Shown: piece after piece, positions 1-9,310 of the stretch
How positions within the stretch are numbered: the first letter of the stretch is position 1
Layout: each line of letters begins with the position of its first letter
From: Conchocele bisecta
Taxonomy: Eukaryota > Mollusca > Bivalvia > Lucinida > Thyasiridae
DNA: 64,000 nt
Direction: 5' to 3'
NCBI GenBank assembly: GCA_029237695.1
Contig: CM055265.1
Location: 86,587,447-86,651,446, forward strand
Program-made: the position numbers and the translations under genes
The notes under the pieces: generated by a model
Seen by the model: only the letters and a program-made list of their open reading frames with translations
Database searches by the model: none
What the model was told of the DNA's origin: nothing

Positions 1-56
1 TAAGGCAAGATATAAAAGCAACAGCAGACGACAATTGTTGTGTAGCAGTCTAAGGG
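1..56. mobile_element. Right half of a TTAA-flanked MITE (family T1), cut by window edge
   Basis: The segment carries the family's hallmark 'CAGCAGACGACAA' block and ends in CTAAGGG immediately before a TTAA at 57-60. The same right end is seen in complete copies at 1,208-1,448 and 1,478-1,683. TTAA target sites and CCCTT-type ends are typical of piggyBac-mobilised non-autonomous elements; that assignment is inferred from the ends only. Confidence 0.75.
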
Positions 57-292
57 TTAATCTTATTCATTTTATTTCAACAAAAAAATGTTCCATCCAT
101 TTAATCCATTAGAACATAAATGTAAAAAAGAAATTAAGCAAAATATATTAAAATGTCATGTTCTAATTGGTTAAATGCATACTTTTTGTTGAAATAATGT
201 CAATAAGAAAATTGTTAGCAAATTTAGCACCTGGCTGACAAAAGGTTTTTCTGTGTTTGCCAATAGAGTAGCCTCTGATCATGGTCTGCACA

Positions 293-526
293 GGGCTACC
301 TTTCACTAAATTTTGTACAACTAAAATGTTCGTAAGTGCAAATTTAGGATCGTCTGGAAACTTCAATTGATGGATTTACATTATTTGAGCATAGGCTGCA
401 TATGCAGCCTATGATCCATAAATGTAAATCCAATAATTGTTTACAAGAATACATTTTTAATTTGAAATTTACAGAATTTTGCACTTGGAACATTTTAGTC
501 TTACAAAGTTTAGTGCAATGGGCCCC
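293..526. mobile_element. Palindromic MITE, 'GGGCCCGTTTCACTAAA' family (P1)
   Basis: Inverted outer ends (a degenerate 'TTTCACTAAA' at left, 'TTTAGTG..GGGCCCC' at right) enclose subterminal 'ATGTTCGTAAGTGCAAATTT' and its complement, and a central palindrome built on GCATATGC. Related copies lie at 2,544-2,784, about 13,420-13,520, 29,136-29,310 and 38,475-38,708. No coding capacity. Probably a fold-back type DNA element. Confidence 0.7.
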
Positions 527-637
527 TGGTCCTCTGTCTATGAAGTTTACCTGCTTCTGACAACAGATAAATGTTTACCAGTGTAACTCTTGATAGTAAA
601 TCATTTATCCTCTTGTGAATGTTGGGAAACTTGTGGG

Positions 638-719
638 CTATAAATAGACTATAAACTAGATGGCCGTGACTTGCATGTCTATAAATAGACTATAAACTAG
701 ATGGCCGTGACTTGCATGT
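638..719 (+). repeat. Perfect 41-bp direct tandem duplication
   Basis: Two adjacent identical 41-bp units run 638-678 and 679-719. Each contains ACTAGATGGCCGTGACTTGC, the left-terminal motif of the hairpin-ended element superfamily also seen at about 18,838. The identity of the two units suggests a recent duplication or a collapsed or expanded assembly site. Confidence 0.9.
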
Positions 720-775
720 CGCGCCTGCCGAGGCTTTGATAGCATACATAAAAACTTTAACCGGACGCTCGGAAT
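650..775 (+). mobile_element. Left end of a hairpin-ended element (truncated)
   Basis: ACTAGATGGCCGTG...CATGTCGCGCC at the left is followed by a short 'AAAAACTTTAACCGGAC' stretch, as in the more complete copy at 18,838-19,010. The right terminal hairpin is not found, so this is a remnant. Confidence 0.5.
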
Positions 776-1203
776 TTCATTAGAATTGAATCCAGAAGAT
801 GACATTCCAAGACATATTTATGGAGAGAAATAAGAAAAAATACTGCTAATTTGTTAGTTATTTTTGCTGCCAGCATGCAATAAGTTCGTTCATCAGACTA
901 TGTGGATGTGCATGTGCACCGAGGCTACAATGAGCAAAATCTCAATAAGAATTGTTTTTATAATGTTGCATTGCATATACTAATCTTGATTCTACTGTGC
1001 AGACCGACCACAGCCACAGCACAAATAAATATTTACATTTAACAAACATGAACAACTGAATCAGTTTTACAAGTGCAATAAATGCACATTTTGCTAATAC
1101 ATGTACATGTATTAATTTCGAAAGAAATGTCATATCAAAGCTTATGTGGAATTGACTTGAAGGATAAAACGATGGATTATTTTGTTTACTGTGCTAAGCA
1201 AAG
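776..1203. other. AT-rich intergenic sequence, no gene seen
   Basis: Only short ORFs without recognisable similarity occur here. I see no promoter, RNA gene or clear repeat structure. Confidence 0.6.
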
Positions 1204-1207
1204 TTAA

Positions 1208-1448
1208 CCCTTACACCGCTATCTTAATTTGTTGTGGTCTGCTGTTTATTTTCTATTTTCCATTTTTATCATCCAAAACATGCTTTGACAGCACTTTAGA
1301 ATAATTTACAACATGCTTTAACAGCACTTTAGAATCATTTGCATTGGAAATGATTCTGAAGTGCTGTCAAACCATGTTTTTATAGAGAAATAAGGCAAGA
1401 CATAAAAGCAACAGCAGACGACAATTGTTGTGTGTAGCGGTCTAAGGG
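1208..1448. mobile_element. TTAA-flanked MITE, family T1 (complete)
   Basis: TTAA at 1,204-1,207 and 1,449-1,452 flank the element, and the terminal inverted repeats read CCCTTACACCGC and GCGGTCTAAGGG. Subterminal 'GTCTGCTGTTT' faces 'CAGCAGACGAC'. The centre is a palindrome of 'TTTAGAATCATTT' type. There is no ORF; this would need a transposase in trans. Confidence 0.85.
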
Positions 1449-1477
1449 TTAAATAATAACACCATTTACTGTGTTAA

Positions 1478-1683
1478 CCCTTCCTACGCTGTTGACGGAA
1501 ATTGCTGTCTGCTGTTTTTCATTTTTGCTTTAATTCTTAACAAAAAACTGGTTTTGACAGCACATGAGAATCGTCTCCACTGGAGACGATTCTCATGTGC
1601 TATCAAAACCAGGTTTTTATCGAGAAATATTGAAAATAAAACATTTCCAGCAGACGACAACATTTAATTCAGCGTTGTAAGGG
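1478..1683. mobile_element. TTAA-flanked MITE, family T1 (complete)
   Basis: TTAA at 1,474-1,477 and 1,684-1,687. Ends CCCTTCCTACGCTG and CAGCGTTGTAAGGG are inverted. The central arm 'GAGAATCGTCTCC' folds on 'GGAGACGATTCTC'. It sits only 25 bp from the preceding copy, so this is a local cluster. Confidence 0.88.
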
Positions 1684-1775
1684 TTAAGCAAAGTTAAACA
1701 AAGCACTCCTTGTAAACAGACCAAATGTTTTACTTACCGCAGCAAACGCAACAATCCATGTTTTATTACTTATAT

Positions 1776-1942
1776 TTGCATTGCATTTTCTGATAGTTTC
1801 AAAAATTTAAATATGGCATTAAAATTCAGAATCATTCTGTTTTACGTCATTTTGTCTCAATGGATGGATCATTGACGTTACATATTGCATTTTCTGATAG
1901 TTTCAAAACTTTTAGCTCAATGATGGATCATCGACGTTACAG
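1776..1942 (+). repeat. Imperfect direct duplication, about 104 then 60 bp spacing
   Basis: 'GCATTTTCTGATAGTTTCAA' occurs at about 1,783 and again near 1,887. 'GATCATTGACGTTACA' at about 1,867 recurs as 'GATCATCGACGTTACA' near 1,927. These look like staggered local duplications of otherwise unique sequence. Confidence 0.7.
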
Positions 1943-2239
1943 CGTGCTATTTAGTACTGATGATGTCGTGGAGATGAATGGCGTCAAACAAACACTAACC
2001 AATCAACGGTACATGTGGGGCTAATTTGTGTATCCAAAACCTAAACCCGATTGGCTGGATAAGGACTTTAAATGCAAAGTGGCAGTCAGTGGCAATGTAA
2101 ATATTTCTGCATGAGATGAATTTTGTGCATAATGCAGTTTTTCGTAATCCAGATTGGCAACTGATTCTTAGTAAATTTTATGAATAAAGGAATCAATGAA
2201 TAATAAGGAGACTCCATGCTTACGTCTGCACATTGTTAA

Positions 2240-2455
2240 CCCATTCCTTTCAGAATATTCCATTACAGGTATAAAATTTATTAAATATTTTATTTTTGTT
2301 ATTTCTCAATGTGTTGTATATGTTGTAGCCACTCATTTGAACCATCTCAATGAGACGGTTCAAATGGTGGTCGCGACATATATTTCTGAGCGCATAGAAG
2401 GAAAATATTTGGGATTTTCCGCAATCATAATGGCATATCCTCAGCCTAAAATGGG
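2240..2455. mobile_element. TTAA-flanked MITE, second family (T2)
   Basis: TTAA at 2,236-2,239 and 2,456-2,459 border CCCATTCC at left and AAAATGGG at right, a short inverted end different from family T1. The interior has a near-perfect palindrome at 2,334-2,366 ('CATTTGAACC..GGTTCAAATG'). The 87-codon ORF across it is an accident of the repeat. Confidence 0.65.
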
Positions 2456-2543
2456 TTAATTATGACTGACTGGAGAAATGGGGCATATGGCATTAGTGAC
2501 CAGACTAACGCCTGTTCTGCTTCCATCAGCCCATTGAGGATCA

Positions 2544-2784
2544 GGGGGCCGTTTCACTAAACTTCTTACATTAAATGTTCGTAAGTGCAAACTTATGATA
2601 GTCTGTAAATTTCACATTAACAATGTTTTTTTGTAAACAATTATGGATTTACATTTATTGAGCATAGGCTGCATATGCAGCCTATGCTCAATAAATGTAA
2701 ATCCATCAATTGAAATTTACAGACGATTCCAAATTTGCACTTACGAACATTTTAGTCATAAGAAGTTTAGTGAAACGGGCCCCT
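2544..2784. mobile_element. Palindromic MITE, P1 family, with perfect 64-bp core palindrome
   Basis: GGGGCCGTTTCACTAAACTT at left and its complement ending at 2,784 form the ends. The core 2,643-2,706 is a perfect 64-bp palindrome centred on GCATATGC. ORFs on either strand run through the palindrome and are not genes. Confidence 0.85.
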
Positions 2785-2890
2785 GGTATTTCACTGACCG
2801 AATAGTGAACATTTCCTATTTCTCCAGTCACAGACACATTTCATCATCTATTCATTTGTCAGCAATGAACATTTTCGGTGCACACATAAA

Positions 2891-3102
2891 TGAGACGAGC
2901 CATGTGATTTTGTATCTAAGAAGATGTGTGATAGCTCATGAAAAATATTGATAATATTAATATTTTTATGTAAATAACATTGAAAGTTGACGAAATATGC
3001 TATGAAAATTTCGATGTCATTTACAGAGAATATCATAGTTTATGTGAATAGTTTTCATGACAAATCATACATCTTCGGTACAAAATGACATGGCTTGTCT
3101 CA
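2891..3102. mobile_element. Inverted-repeat element, 'GCCATGTGATTTTGTA' family (D)
   Basis: TGAGACGAGCCATGTG at the left is answered by 'ATGACATGGCTTGTCTCA' at the right. The same family occurs at 58,371-58,556 and 60,590-60,816. No coding potential; probably a MITE. Confidence 0.7.
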
Positions 3103-3266
3103 GATATAGTAAATACCTCCACAAACATGTTCTGAGCATTTTGTACTCTAAATTTGGAAGGTTGATTAGTGGAGCTGTCCTCAGACTCGGTTGATCAAGA
3201 TTCCTGATTTTGTGTATAAAATTTAATAGCATGCTCAGATAGTTTTAGGCCATGTGCCTTGGTTAA

Positions 3267-3445
3267 CCCTTACAATGCTAATAAAATTTTGTTGTATGCT
3301 GTTTTTTTTTCTTTTTCTCATGAAAACTATGCTTTGACAGCACTTTGGATTCTAAAATGTTGCCAAACCACGTTTTATTGAAAGAAAAAGACAAAAAAAA
3401 AACAAAAACAGCAGACGACAACTTTCGGTTCCCGCATTCTAAAGG
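3267..3445. mobile_element. TTAA-flanked MITE, family T1, next to the 3' end of the large ORF
   Basis: TTAA at 3,263-3,266 and 3,446-3,449; ends CCCTTACAATGC and GCATTCTAAAGG. It lies 220 bp downstream of the stop codon of the minus-strand gene at 3,669-7,118. On the minus strand it carries an AATAAA hexamer (plus-strand TTTATT at about 3,374). Confidence 0.85.
3374..3379 (-). promoter_or_regulatory. Candidate AATAAA polyadenylation signal
   Basis: AATAAA on the minus strand about 290 nt past the TGA of the 1,149-residue ORF, inside a T1 MITE. It is the nearest canonical hexamer I noticed. AATAAA is common in AT-rich DNA, so use is unproven. Confidence 0.3.
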
Positions 3446-3454
3446 TTAATTTCA

Positions 3455-3660
3455 AACTTCTACTCATTGTATCTATTCTCTCCATCACCCTCCTTGTCTG
3501 TGACTCTGAATACATGTACATTCTCAAAATCAGACAGTGTGATTGACCGAGACTGAGCACTGAGCAGCCTCGACAAATCATACTGCCTGATTTTGAGCGT
3601 AGTTGAATACTGAGTACATGCTCATAAGCAAGCATGTACTTTGGATACATAGCTCTGCTC
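3455..3660. repeat. Inverted repeat, 'CAAAATCAGGCAGTTTGATTGG' type family
   Basis: 'CAAAATCAGACAGTGTGATT' near 3,515 is mirrored by 'AATCATACTGCCTGATTTTG' near 3,577. Related palindromic copies lie at about 51,400-51,480 and 61,310-61,535. The segment lies in the presumed 3' UTR of the large ORF. Confidence 0.6.
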
Positions 3661-3668
3661 TAAACAAG

Positions 3669-6600
3669 TCAGTGGTTGAGACGCCAGAAGGTCTGCACAT
3701 GTTTCACACGGTGCTTGAACAGTGTCCGCACCGACGACTTGATCAGGGGCAGACACTTGCCCTTCCAGATGTTGATGTTGTAGTTGTCTCGGAACTGACG
3801 TTTCAGACATCGACGTATAGCCGCTTTCTTTGTCTTCGACAGCTTCTGGAGGTTGAAGCCACTGAGCTCGCCGAGCGTGAACATTCGGAAGACGAGATCG
3901 CGCGCAAGAATCGCCGCCGTGTTCTTGCGACAGTTATCCACAATCCATTTATGTATGTCGCCCGCTTCGTCCAGCGTGTTGTCGAACATCTCGCTGATCA
4001 GATCCGACTTCGTCATCAGCGCCCGCAGGTACGTTGCCGAGATCCAGCCAGATATCACGTATGGTTTGATGTCCTTCAGTGCATCCATTAGCTGGAACTC
4101 GTGTTCTGCACTGCCGTACTGGTGCAGCCAGTGTTTGACACGCGCCGCCACGGCCGTCTCTACCCCTGCTATGACACTCGTACACGTCGCCTGCTGGCTA
4201 TTGCTGACGTTCACTCCATTTGGTGGGCGAGGGACGATATCTACTGCCGGAGGAATGGTTGTTAGTCCAGGATTTGCTGTTGCATCAACTGCTGGTGCCG
4301 TATTTGTTGTCACATCAACTGGGGCTACTGGTTTAACATCTTGTGTTGTTGTTGGTAACTGGACATGGGACTCGATTGTGGTTTCCATAACAGAGGCGGA
4401 TAAACTTGGCTGGTACAAACACTGAGATGGTGGTTGATCATTCTTTGTCATAGACAGGTAGGAGATCTCTTCAGATCGGTACGAATATTGTCCATAATTG
4501 TCAGTATGTCTGCACTGGTCGGTTGTTGAGGGTGAGACATTACTGACGGGTGGAACATCCATTGCATTGTTGGTCACAGGGAGCTGCATGCCGTAATACT
4601 CCGGGGCTGACTTGGGTAATCCTGACTGGTACATACATTCGTATTGAGGTCGGACATCACCGTGATGGGACACTGGATGGTAGGCTGGTTCAACATTTGT
4701 AGCAACATATTGCCCAGATGTGATGGCAGGTGTATTCCAGTGTGAAGATGGAGCCGCACCTGTGGTATTGTATGTGTGATCTACACTGTACTCTGGGGGA
4801 ATGTATGACGATGGGACTCCAGGTACAAAAGGGGTGTGGCTGGACATGCTGGCAGGTTCGACCGGGCAATTACTCACAACATTGTCACAATAATCATACA
4901 CTGGTTGTACATACACTGGGTAAGTCTTTGTTTCATCATCTGGGGAACTGGTATATGTTGATGTTGTCTCGGATGATTGTGGTTGACATGTTTGCTGATC
5001 GATAACCTTGGATGTAGTTCCATTGATAGGTGCTAAATCAGATGGGGTCTCTTCCATTGTTTGGTTGGTGACATAATCGCTTGAAAACAGCTCGACGATT
5101 TCTCGGATGCTCTGTATTTTGTTTAGAATGGGAGAATCAAATGGAAGTAAATCATCACCAACGTCACTGTCTGCATGTGTTTCAGATTCATGTGTCTGAT
5201 TAGAGATGGCAGAATTAGTTTCCTCAATATCAGTACGAAGTCTCTTGGAGTTAGGAGGAATTGAATCAGGAGCCATACTTTTGTCCATAAATAGGTCACA
5301 TGCTCGTTTCTTGCACTTTGGTGATGGATCAACTGCTAAATCTTCATTTGTATCAAATAAGTATACAGCGATAAACTCATATAAACCATTGGATTCACAA
5401 TCAGCATCATACTCTGTTGCATTTTGGGGATGTGGGCATTCAACTGTTGATGAAGCTGTCTCGGGTAATGATACATCTATTGGGTTTGATTCCATACTTT
5501 CAGTGTTATTTTCAGATGATCCCATTGACATCGGGAGTTCTGATTTTGTAGATTCATTCACTAAGCTGGCTGTTTCACTAGCAGTATCACTAGCTTCATC
5601 AATGGCGTGTTTCATTTCCACGGTGAAGGTAGACAGACTGGTGCTTTGGGTACACCACAAGTTTGATTTCTCCATTCCGTCCCCAAGTCCTACAATGTCA
5701 TCATAGTCTGTGAGATCAGATTCATCATCACTACTATCTAGCTCACTTCCATCAACTCGGTTCATTATCACTTGGGATGATTCATTGCAGTTATCATGGC
5801 AATTTGTGTGTGATTCTAGCTTTAATGGTAATTCGATTCTGGTAGCTACTGACTGTAATGTTTTGGTATCTTTAATAACATGAGGTTTTGTCACAGCCGT
5901 GTTTGGCTTCATCTCTCCATCTCTATTCAATATTTCTGCTTTGACCTGTACTGGTGGTTTACAATCGTTCATGTCTGTTTCCATTTCAGAATCCTGTGTT
6001 TGATTATCAGTCAGTGTTGTAACCGCGGCATCAGCATGCTTCCTATCCAGCATATCATATTTGACCTTAGCCTTTCGTCGAGACGTTGATGTTTCACATT
6101 CATCCGGGGAGTAAAGTTGACTGTACTTCATGGGATTGAGGGACAGGAGATTGTGTGACTTGCGTTTATGGTTCTTATCCAAAAATAAACTGTCTGGGGA
6201 AAGAAGGTCTGGTGAACGCACTTTACCAGTCTGTTTAGCAGAAGAGCCATGTGTTGTAGAAGCTATGCGTTTAGTGGATGACACTCGAGTGGGATGAGAT
6301 CTCCGAGTGGAAGGCGTTGGGGTGACAGTCCAAGTCTCCTCGGGTTCACTGGTGTCCATGGCCTCCTCAGCTGCTGAACCAGACCGGCGCTTCATCAGAT
6401 TTTCATAGTTCTTTGTCACTGACTTGCTTGGTGTGATGTCAGGTTTTGTGGTTTTTGCTGCGGTTTGTTTGGGTTGATACACATCTTTGGCATTACGACA
6501 ATTCCTCTTTCTGGGTTTACTATCAGAAAATGTGTATATGTCATCAGCGCACCCATGGGTAATAGGCACCACGTCTTCATTCACCTTAGCTGGTGTCGAC

Positions 6601-7118
6601 ACTTTCTTGTAGGACAGTTTGTAGCCTTTATATCCAGAGTGTTGGAAGACCTCAATTTTCGTTGATTTCTCAGCATCATCTTTCTCAAAGATTGTGCACA
6701 ATTTTTTCACTTTCTCCTGTGACTGTACAGGTGTTTTGACATACGACTTTACACCGACGTCAGCTATAGCTGGCACTGTTGTGATGGGGGTTTCTGGTGA
6801 TTGGTCTTCACATTCATGTTGCGGGGCATCATGTCGGACTTGAAGATCTGTCTCCTCACCCAGAATGGATGTCGTTATAGGCGTCGTTGGTTCAACAGCT
6901 CCGCACAGTGGAAGATTCTCAAGTTCATCGTACAAATCATTTGCATTGAATTTACGTTTACAACTTCGCTTCTGGACTTCCTTCGGGGCTGAGTCTGTCA
7001 GCTCAGCCATTATGCGATCGCCAGATGTGTGGTACTGGTCGTGGGTGTTGACTGGGGATATCAACATGTCCGTCACTGTGGGCACTCTGCCCGACCTCGC
7101 CTTGGCCCGAGTCAACAT
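3669..7118 (-). CDS. Large single-exon ORF, 1,149 aa; unrecognised, probably nuclear protein with C-terminal BEN-like region
   Basis: I do not recognise this gene by name. The ATG at 7,118 is preceded in frame by a TGA at 7,145-7,143, so the start is well bounded; the GTG two codons upstream is unlikely. The TGA stop is at 3,671-3,669. Residues about 1-980 are rich in Ser, Thr, Pro and acidic residues and look disordered. Basic nuclear-localisation-like clusters include KRSCKRKF (about 50), KPRKRNCR (about 205) and KKRACDLF further on. An acidic Ser stretch 'SELDSSDDESDLTDYDD' at about 455-475 looks like a CK2 target. Residues about 985-1,149 are compact and charged. In this part 'ARDLVFRMFTLGEL' and 'IRRCLKRQF', then Trp and basic residues, loosely follow the BEN-domain pattern; that match is by eye only. 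A 3.45-kb open frame in a genome with 50-150 bp coding exons suggests a retrogene-like or terminal-exon gene. A plausible splice acceptor (TTTACAG) sits at about 7,150, so a non-coding 5' exon may exist. Confidence 0.85.
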   Translation of the reverse strand: MLTRAKARSGRVPTVTDMLISPVNTHDQYHTSGDRIMAELTDSAPKEVQKRSCKRKFNANDLYDELENLPLCGAVEPTTPITTSILGEETDLQVRHDAPQHECEDQSPETPITTVPAIADVGVKSYVKTPVQSQEKVKKLCTIFEKDDAEKSTKIEVFQHSGYKGYKLSYKKVSTPAKVNEDVVPITHGCADDIYTFSDSKPRKRNCRNAKDVYQPKQTAAKTTKPDITPSKSVTKNYENLMKRRSGSAAEEAMDTSEPEETWTVTPTPSTRRSHPTRVSSTKRIASTTHGSSAKQTGKVRSPDLLSPDSLFLDKNHKRKSHNLLSLNPMKYSQLYSPDECETSTSRRKAKVKYDMLDRKHADAAVTTLTDNQTQDSEMETDMNDCKPPVQVKAEILNRDGEMKPNTAVTKPHVIKDTKTLQSVATRIELPLKLESHTNCHDNCNESSQVIMNRVDGSELDSSDDESDLTDYDDIVGLGDGMEKSNLWCTQSTSLSTFTVEMKHAIDEASDTASETASLVNESTKSELPMSMGSSENNTESMESNPIDVSLPETASSTVECPHPQNATEYDADCESNGLYEFIAVYLFDTNEDLAVDPSPKCKKRACDLFMDKSMAPDSIPPNSKRLRTDIEETNSAISNQTHESETHADSDVGDDLLPFDSPILNKIQSIREIVELFSSDYVTNQTMEETPSDLAPINGTTSKVIDQQTCQPQSSETTSTYTSSPDDETKTYPVYVQPVYDYCDNVVSNCPVEPASMSSHTPFVPGVPSSYIPPEYSVDHTYNTTGAAPSSHWNTPAITSGQYVATNVEPAYHPVSHHGDVRPQYECMYQSGLPKSAPEYYGMQLPVTNNAMDVPPVSNVSPSTTDQCRHTDNYGQYSYRSEEISYLSMTKNDQPPSQCLYQPSLSASVMETTIESHVQLPTTTQDVKPVAPVDVTTNTAPAVDATANPGLTTIPPAVDIVPRPPNGVNVSNSQQATCTSVIAGVETAVAARVKHWLHQYGSAEHEFQLMDALKDIKPYVISGWISATYLRALMTKSDLISEMFDNTLDEAGDIHKWIVDNCRKNTAAILARDLVFRMFTLGELSGFNLQKLSKTKKAAIRRCLKRQFRDNYNINIWKGKCLPLIKSSVRTLFKHRVKHVQTFWRLNH

Positions 7119-7145
7119 CGTCACTGCTGGCCACCGTAGTCGTCA

Positions 7146-7152
7146 CCTGTAA
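7146..7152 (-). promoter_or_regulatory. Possible splice acceptor in the 5' UTR of the large ORF
   Basis: On the minus strand 'ACATTTACAG' ends about 30 nt upstream of the ATG and is followed by GTGACGAC. A pyrimidine-rich tract is weak. If real, the whole coding sequence is in one exon with an upstream non-coding exon. Confidence 0.35.
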
Positions 7153-7949
7153 ATGTAATGTTAATCCTTATAGTTGCTGAACATCTGCTGTTTTACGTAA
7201 CTCGTAAAGCTTTTTAACATTAATAGCTGAAAGCTGGATAATTGGTATATAGCTTCCTTATGGTATGTAGATGTGCAAATTCTATTTGACCCACACAGGT
7301 CATGAATAATCTCCCCTATTGGAATTTCACAATTATGCCGTGTATCTCAAAAACAATTAAACCGTAATAGCGGGTGGCTTAATACTTTGTATGTAGCTGC
7401 TTTGTCATTTCAGCAACACAGCAACAGCTATACCAGAAAATGAGAATTGACTCCATTGGAACATGAAAAGAACATGAAAATCAGTAGAAGTTTCTTTAAC
7501 ATTTCGCCCCGAACTCTCTTCCATGATCATTTTCAGACTATCATAAAAGGGTTAATTTTTAAAAGCTCCGCAAATTGTGCAGATCCTAACGGATTTGATT
7601 CCTCTTCTGTTTGCAAACATTTGGATTGGTCAGTAGGGTTGAAATACTTGGTGGTTCCACTGTAAAACCGATACATCAAGACACGCGTGTCTGTTTTGCG
7701 ATCATGAGCAGACAGTGTCATCGTAGATAATTTCTCTTTGTCCAGTTTAGTGGGGTTCGACTGTATAAACCAATTGCCAGAACGGCCGTGGGTTAAATAT
7801 CTGTTTCACACCTTTGTACTTCGCAGGAGTTATACGTGTAATTCGCAGGAGGTGATGTAAATTGTATGTTGGTAACAATGAACCCAAACAACCGAAAATA
7901 CTTGAAATAACCCATAAAACACTGAAATATGAACTGTTCTTCAAGAACC
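7153..7949. other. Upstream flank of the large ORF, no gene seen
   Basis: AT-rich with short meaningless ORFs. 'TCCACTGTAAAACCG' near 7,655 belongs to a dispersed 'CCGGTTTAGTGGAATTCCACTG' type repeat also seen near 59,945 and 60,085. I find no convincing TATA box or CpG-rich promoter. Confidence 0.5.
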
Positions 7950-8245
7950 TGTGATCATAATACCCCCACAAATATCACTTTGACAAACAGTTTTAATATC
8001 AGAAATATGTTCATTTGTGGAAAATCATTTGAAAATTCTCTCATCAGTTTAGAAGGTACCGGTATATGGCGGATACAAAATCTCATGCAAATTTTTGCCC
8101 GTTGACCTCATGAGAATTTATTACCTTTGACATCTAAGTGTGACTGATACACAAACTTTCCAACAGACGAACCGAAATATCGACCGACCGACAGATGAGC
8201 TGACTCTTATATAGCCCACCAAAAAACTTTGTGGGGTTATAAAAG
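7950..8245 (+). mobile_element. Hairpin-ended element (H-superfamily), signature 'ATA.CCCAC'
   Basis: The left end carries ATAATACCCCCACAAATATC. The right end is 'GACCGACCGACAG' followed by a hairpin, TATAGCCCAC...GTGGGGTTATA at about 8,208-8,241, then AAAA. The left 'ATACCCCCAC' repeats the 5' arm of the terminal hairpin, as in the other members of this superfamily. Confidence 0.65.
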
Positions 8246-8773
8246 GCAAATTTCTAAATCATTTGACAGTGACCTTGGATGTAAGGGCCACATGGGTAAG
8301 CTATAAAATAAAAATATGGATGATGACTATTAAGTATATAAGATGTTTCAAGCGAATCTGACTTGGGGTTGCATAGATCACAGATGGCCAAATTTTGTCA
8401 AAACAAATTAGTAATCTGGCATTGACCTGGGGCATGTGGGCTGCACGAGTGGACTGTGGAATGAACATATGGATAGTGATGTGTGAAGGTGTGTTCTATA
8501 TATATACATATAGCATTTTTTGTAATCCTTCAATTTCAGAGATAGGTGTGAGAGATTAGACAAATGTGTCCATAATCCTAATCTCAGTGGAATACACTGT
8601 CAGAGTGGATAGTGGATAGTGGCTTCTGTCTAACAGCCACCTGATGAGTACCCCTGGCAGGGACGAAACAGTTTAAGCACTGATATAGTGGTAGCAATGC
8701 GAAAAAATAATATTTTTAGCACATGAAACAAAGTCAAAAACAAGCAAAAACGGCGTTTTGAATACACAAAATC

Positions 8774-8846
8774 TTATTTCCCGGTATTTCCCACTTCTGA
8801 GCTTATTTCCCGGGGCGGTATTTCCCGCCCCCGGTATTTCCCGGCC
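8774..8846 (+). repeat. Short 'TATTTCCCGG' minisatellite
   Basis: 'TATTTCCCGG' or 'TTATTTCCCGG' recurs about five times with 9-25 bp spacing. The motif resembles the TTTCCTAGGAAATATTCCC chemistry of the satellite at 10.3-12.6 kb and may share ancestry. Confidence 0.65.
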
Positions 8847-8928
8847 AACCCTGCATGCGTGAGCTATATGAAAATATGGATGATGATGATAAACAAGTAT
8901 ATGAAGGTTCAAGTCATTCGGACTTGGG

Positions 8929-9310
8929 GTGTGACCTTGGGGTTAGCGGGGATCTGAGGGTCGTTGATTTGGCATGGCATGATAGAGAACCATAAGAGGA
9001 AGGCATGTGTGAAATATCAAGAAATGGTGTGTAAGGAAAAAAGAAATTATTGCAAATTTCCCTCAATGTTAAGTTTGTGAATGCACTAAGAGTTTGACCT
9101 TGCCCTTGGGATTAGCGGGGGTCTGAGGGTCATGGATTTGGCATGGCAGCATAGAGAATAATTAGAGGATGGCATTTGTCAAATATCAAGAAGTTGAGTG
9201 ATAAGACACAGATATTATAACAAAGTTCCCCCAATGTTAAGTTTGTGAATGCACTCAAATTTTGACCTTGACCTTGGGGTTAGCGGGGCTTTGAGGGTCG
9301 TTGATAAGTG
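8929..9310 (+). repeat. Tandem repeat, about 168 bp x 2-3, 'CTTGGGGTTAGCGGGG' type
   Basis: 'TTAGCGGGG' or a close variant occurs at about 8,942, 9,112 and 9,279. Between them are repeated 'GATTTGGCATGGCA', 'GAAATATCAAGAA' and 'CAATGTTAAGTTTGTGAATG' blocks. The same internal module forms other arrays at 47.8-48.4, 52.1-52.4 and 54.2-55.4 kb. Confidence 0.8.

Noticed and set aside
2196..2459. 87-codon plus-strand ORF
   Set aside because: It coincides with the TTAA-flanked T2 MITE and reads through its palindrome.
3603..5706. Plus-strand ORFs of 91-190 codons opposite the large gene
   Set aside because: Antisense shadows of the 1,149-residue frame with no independent evidence.
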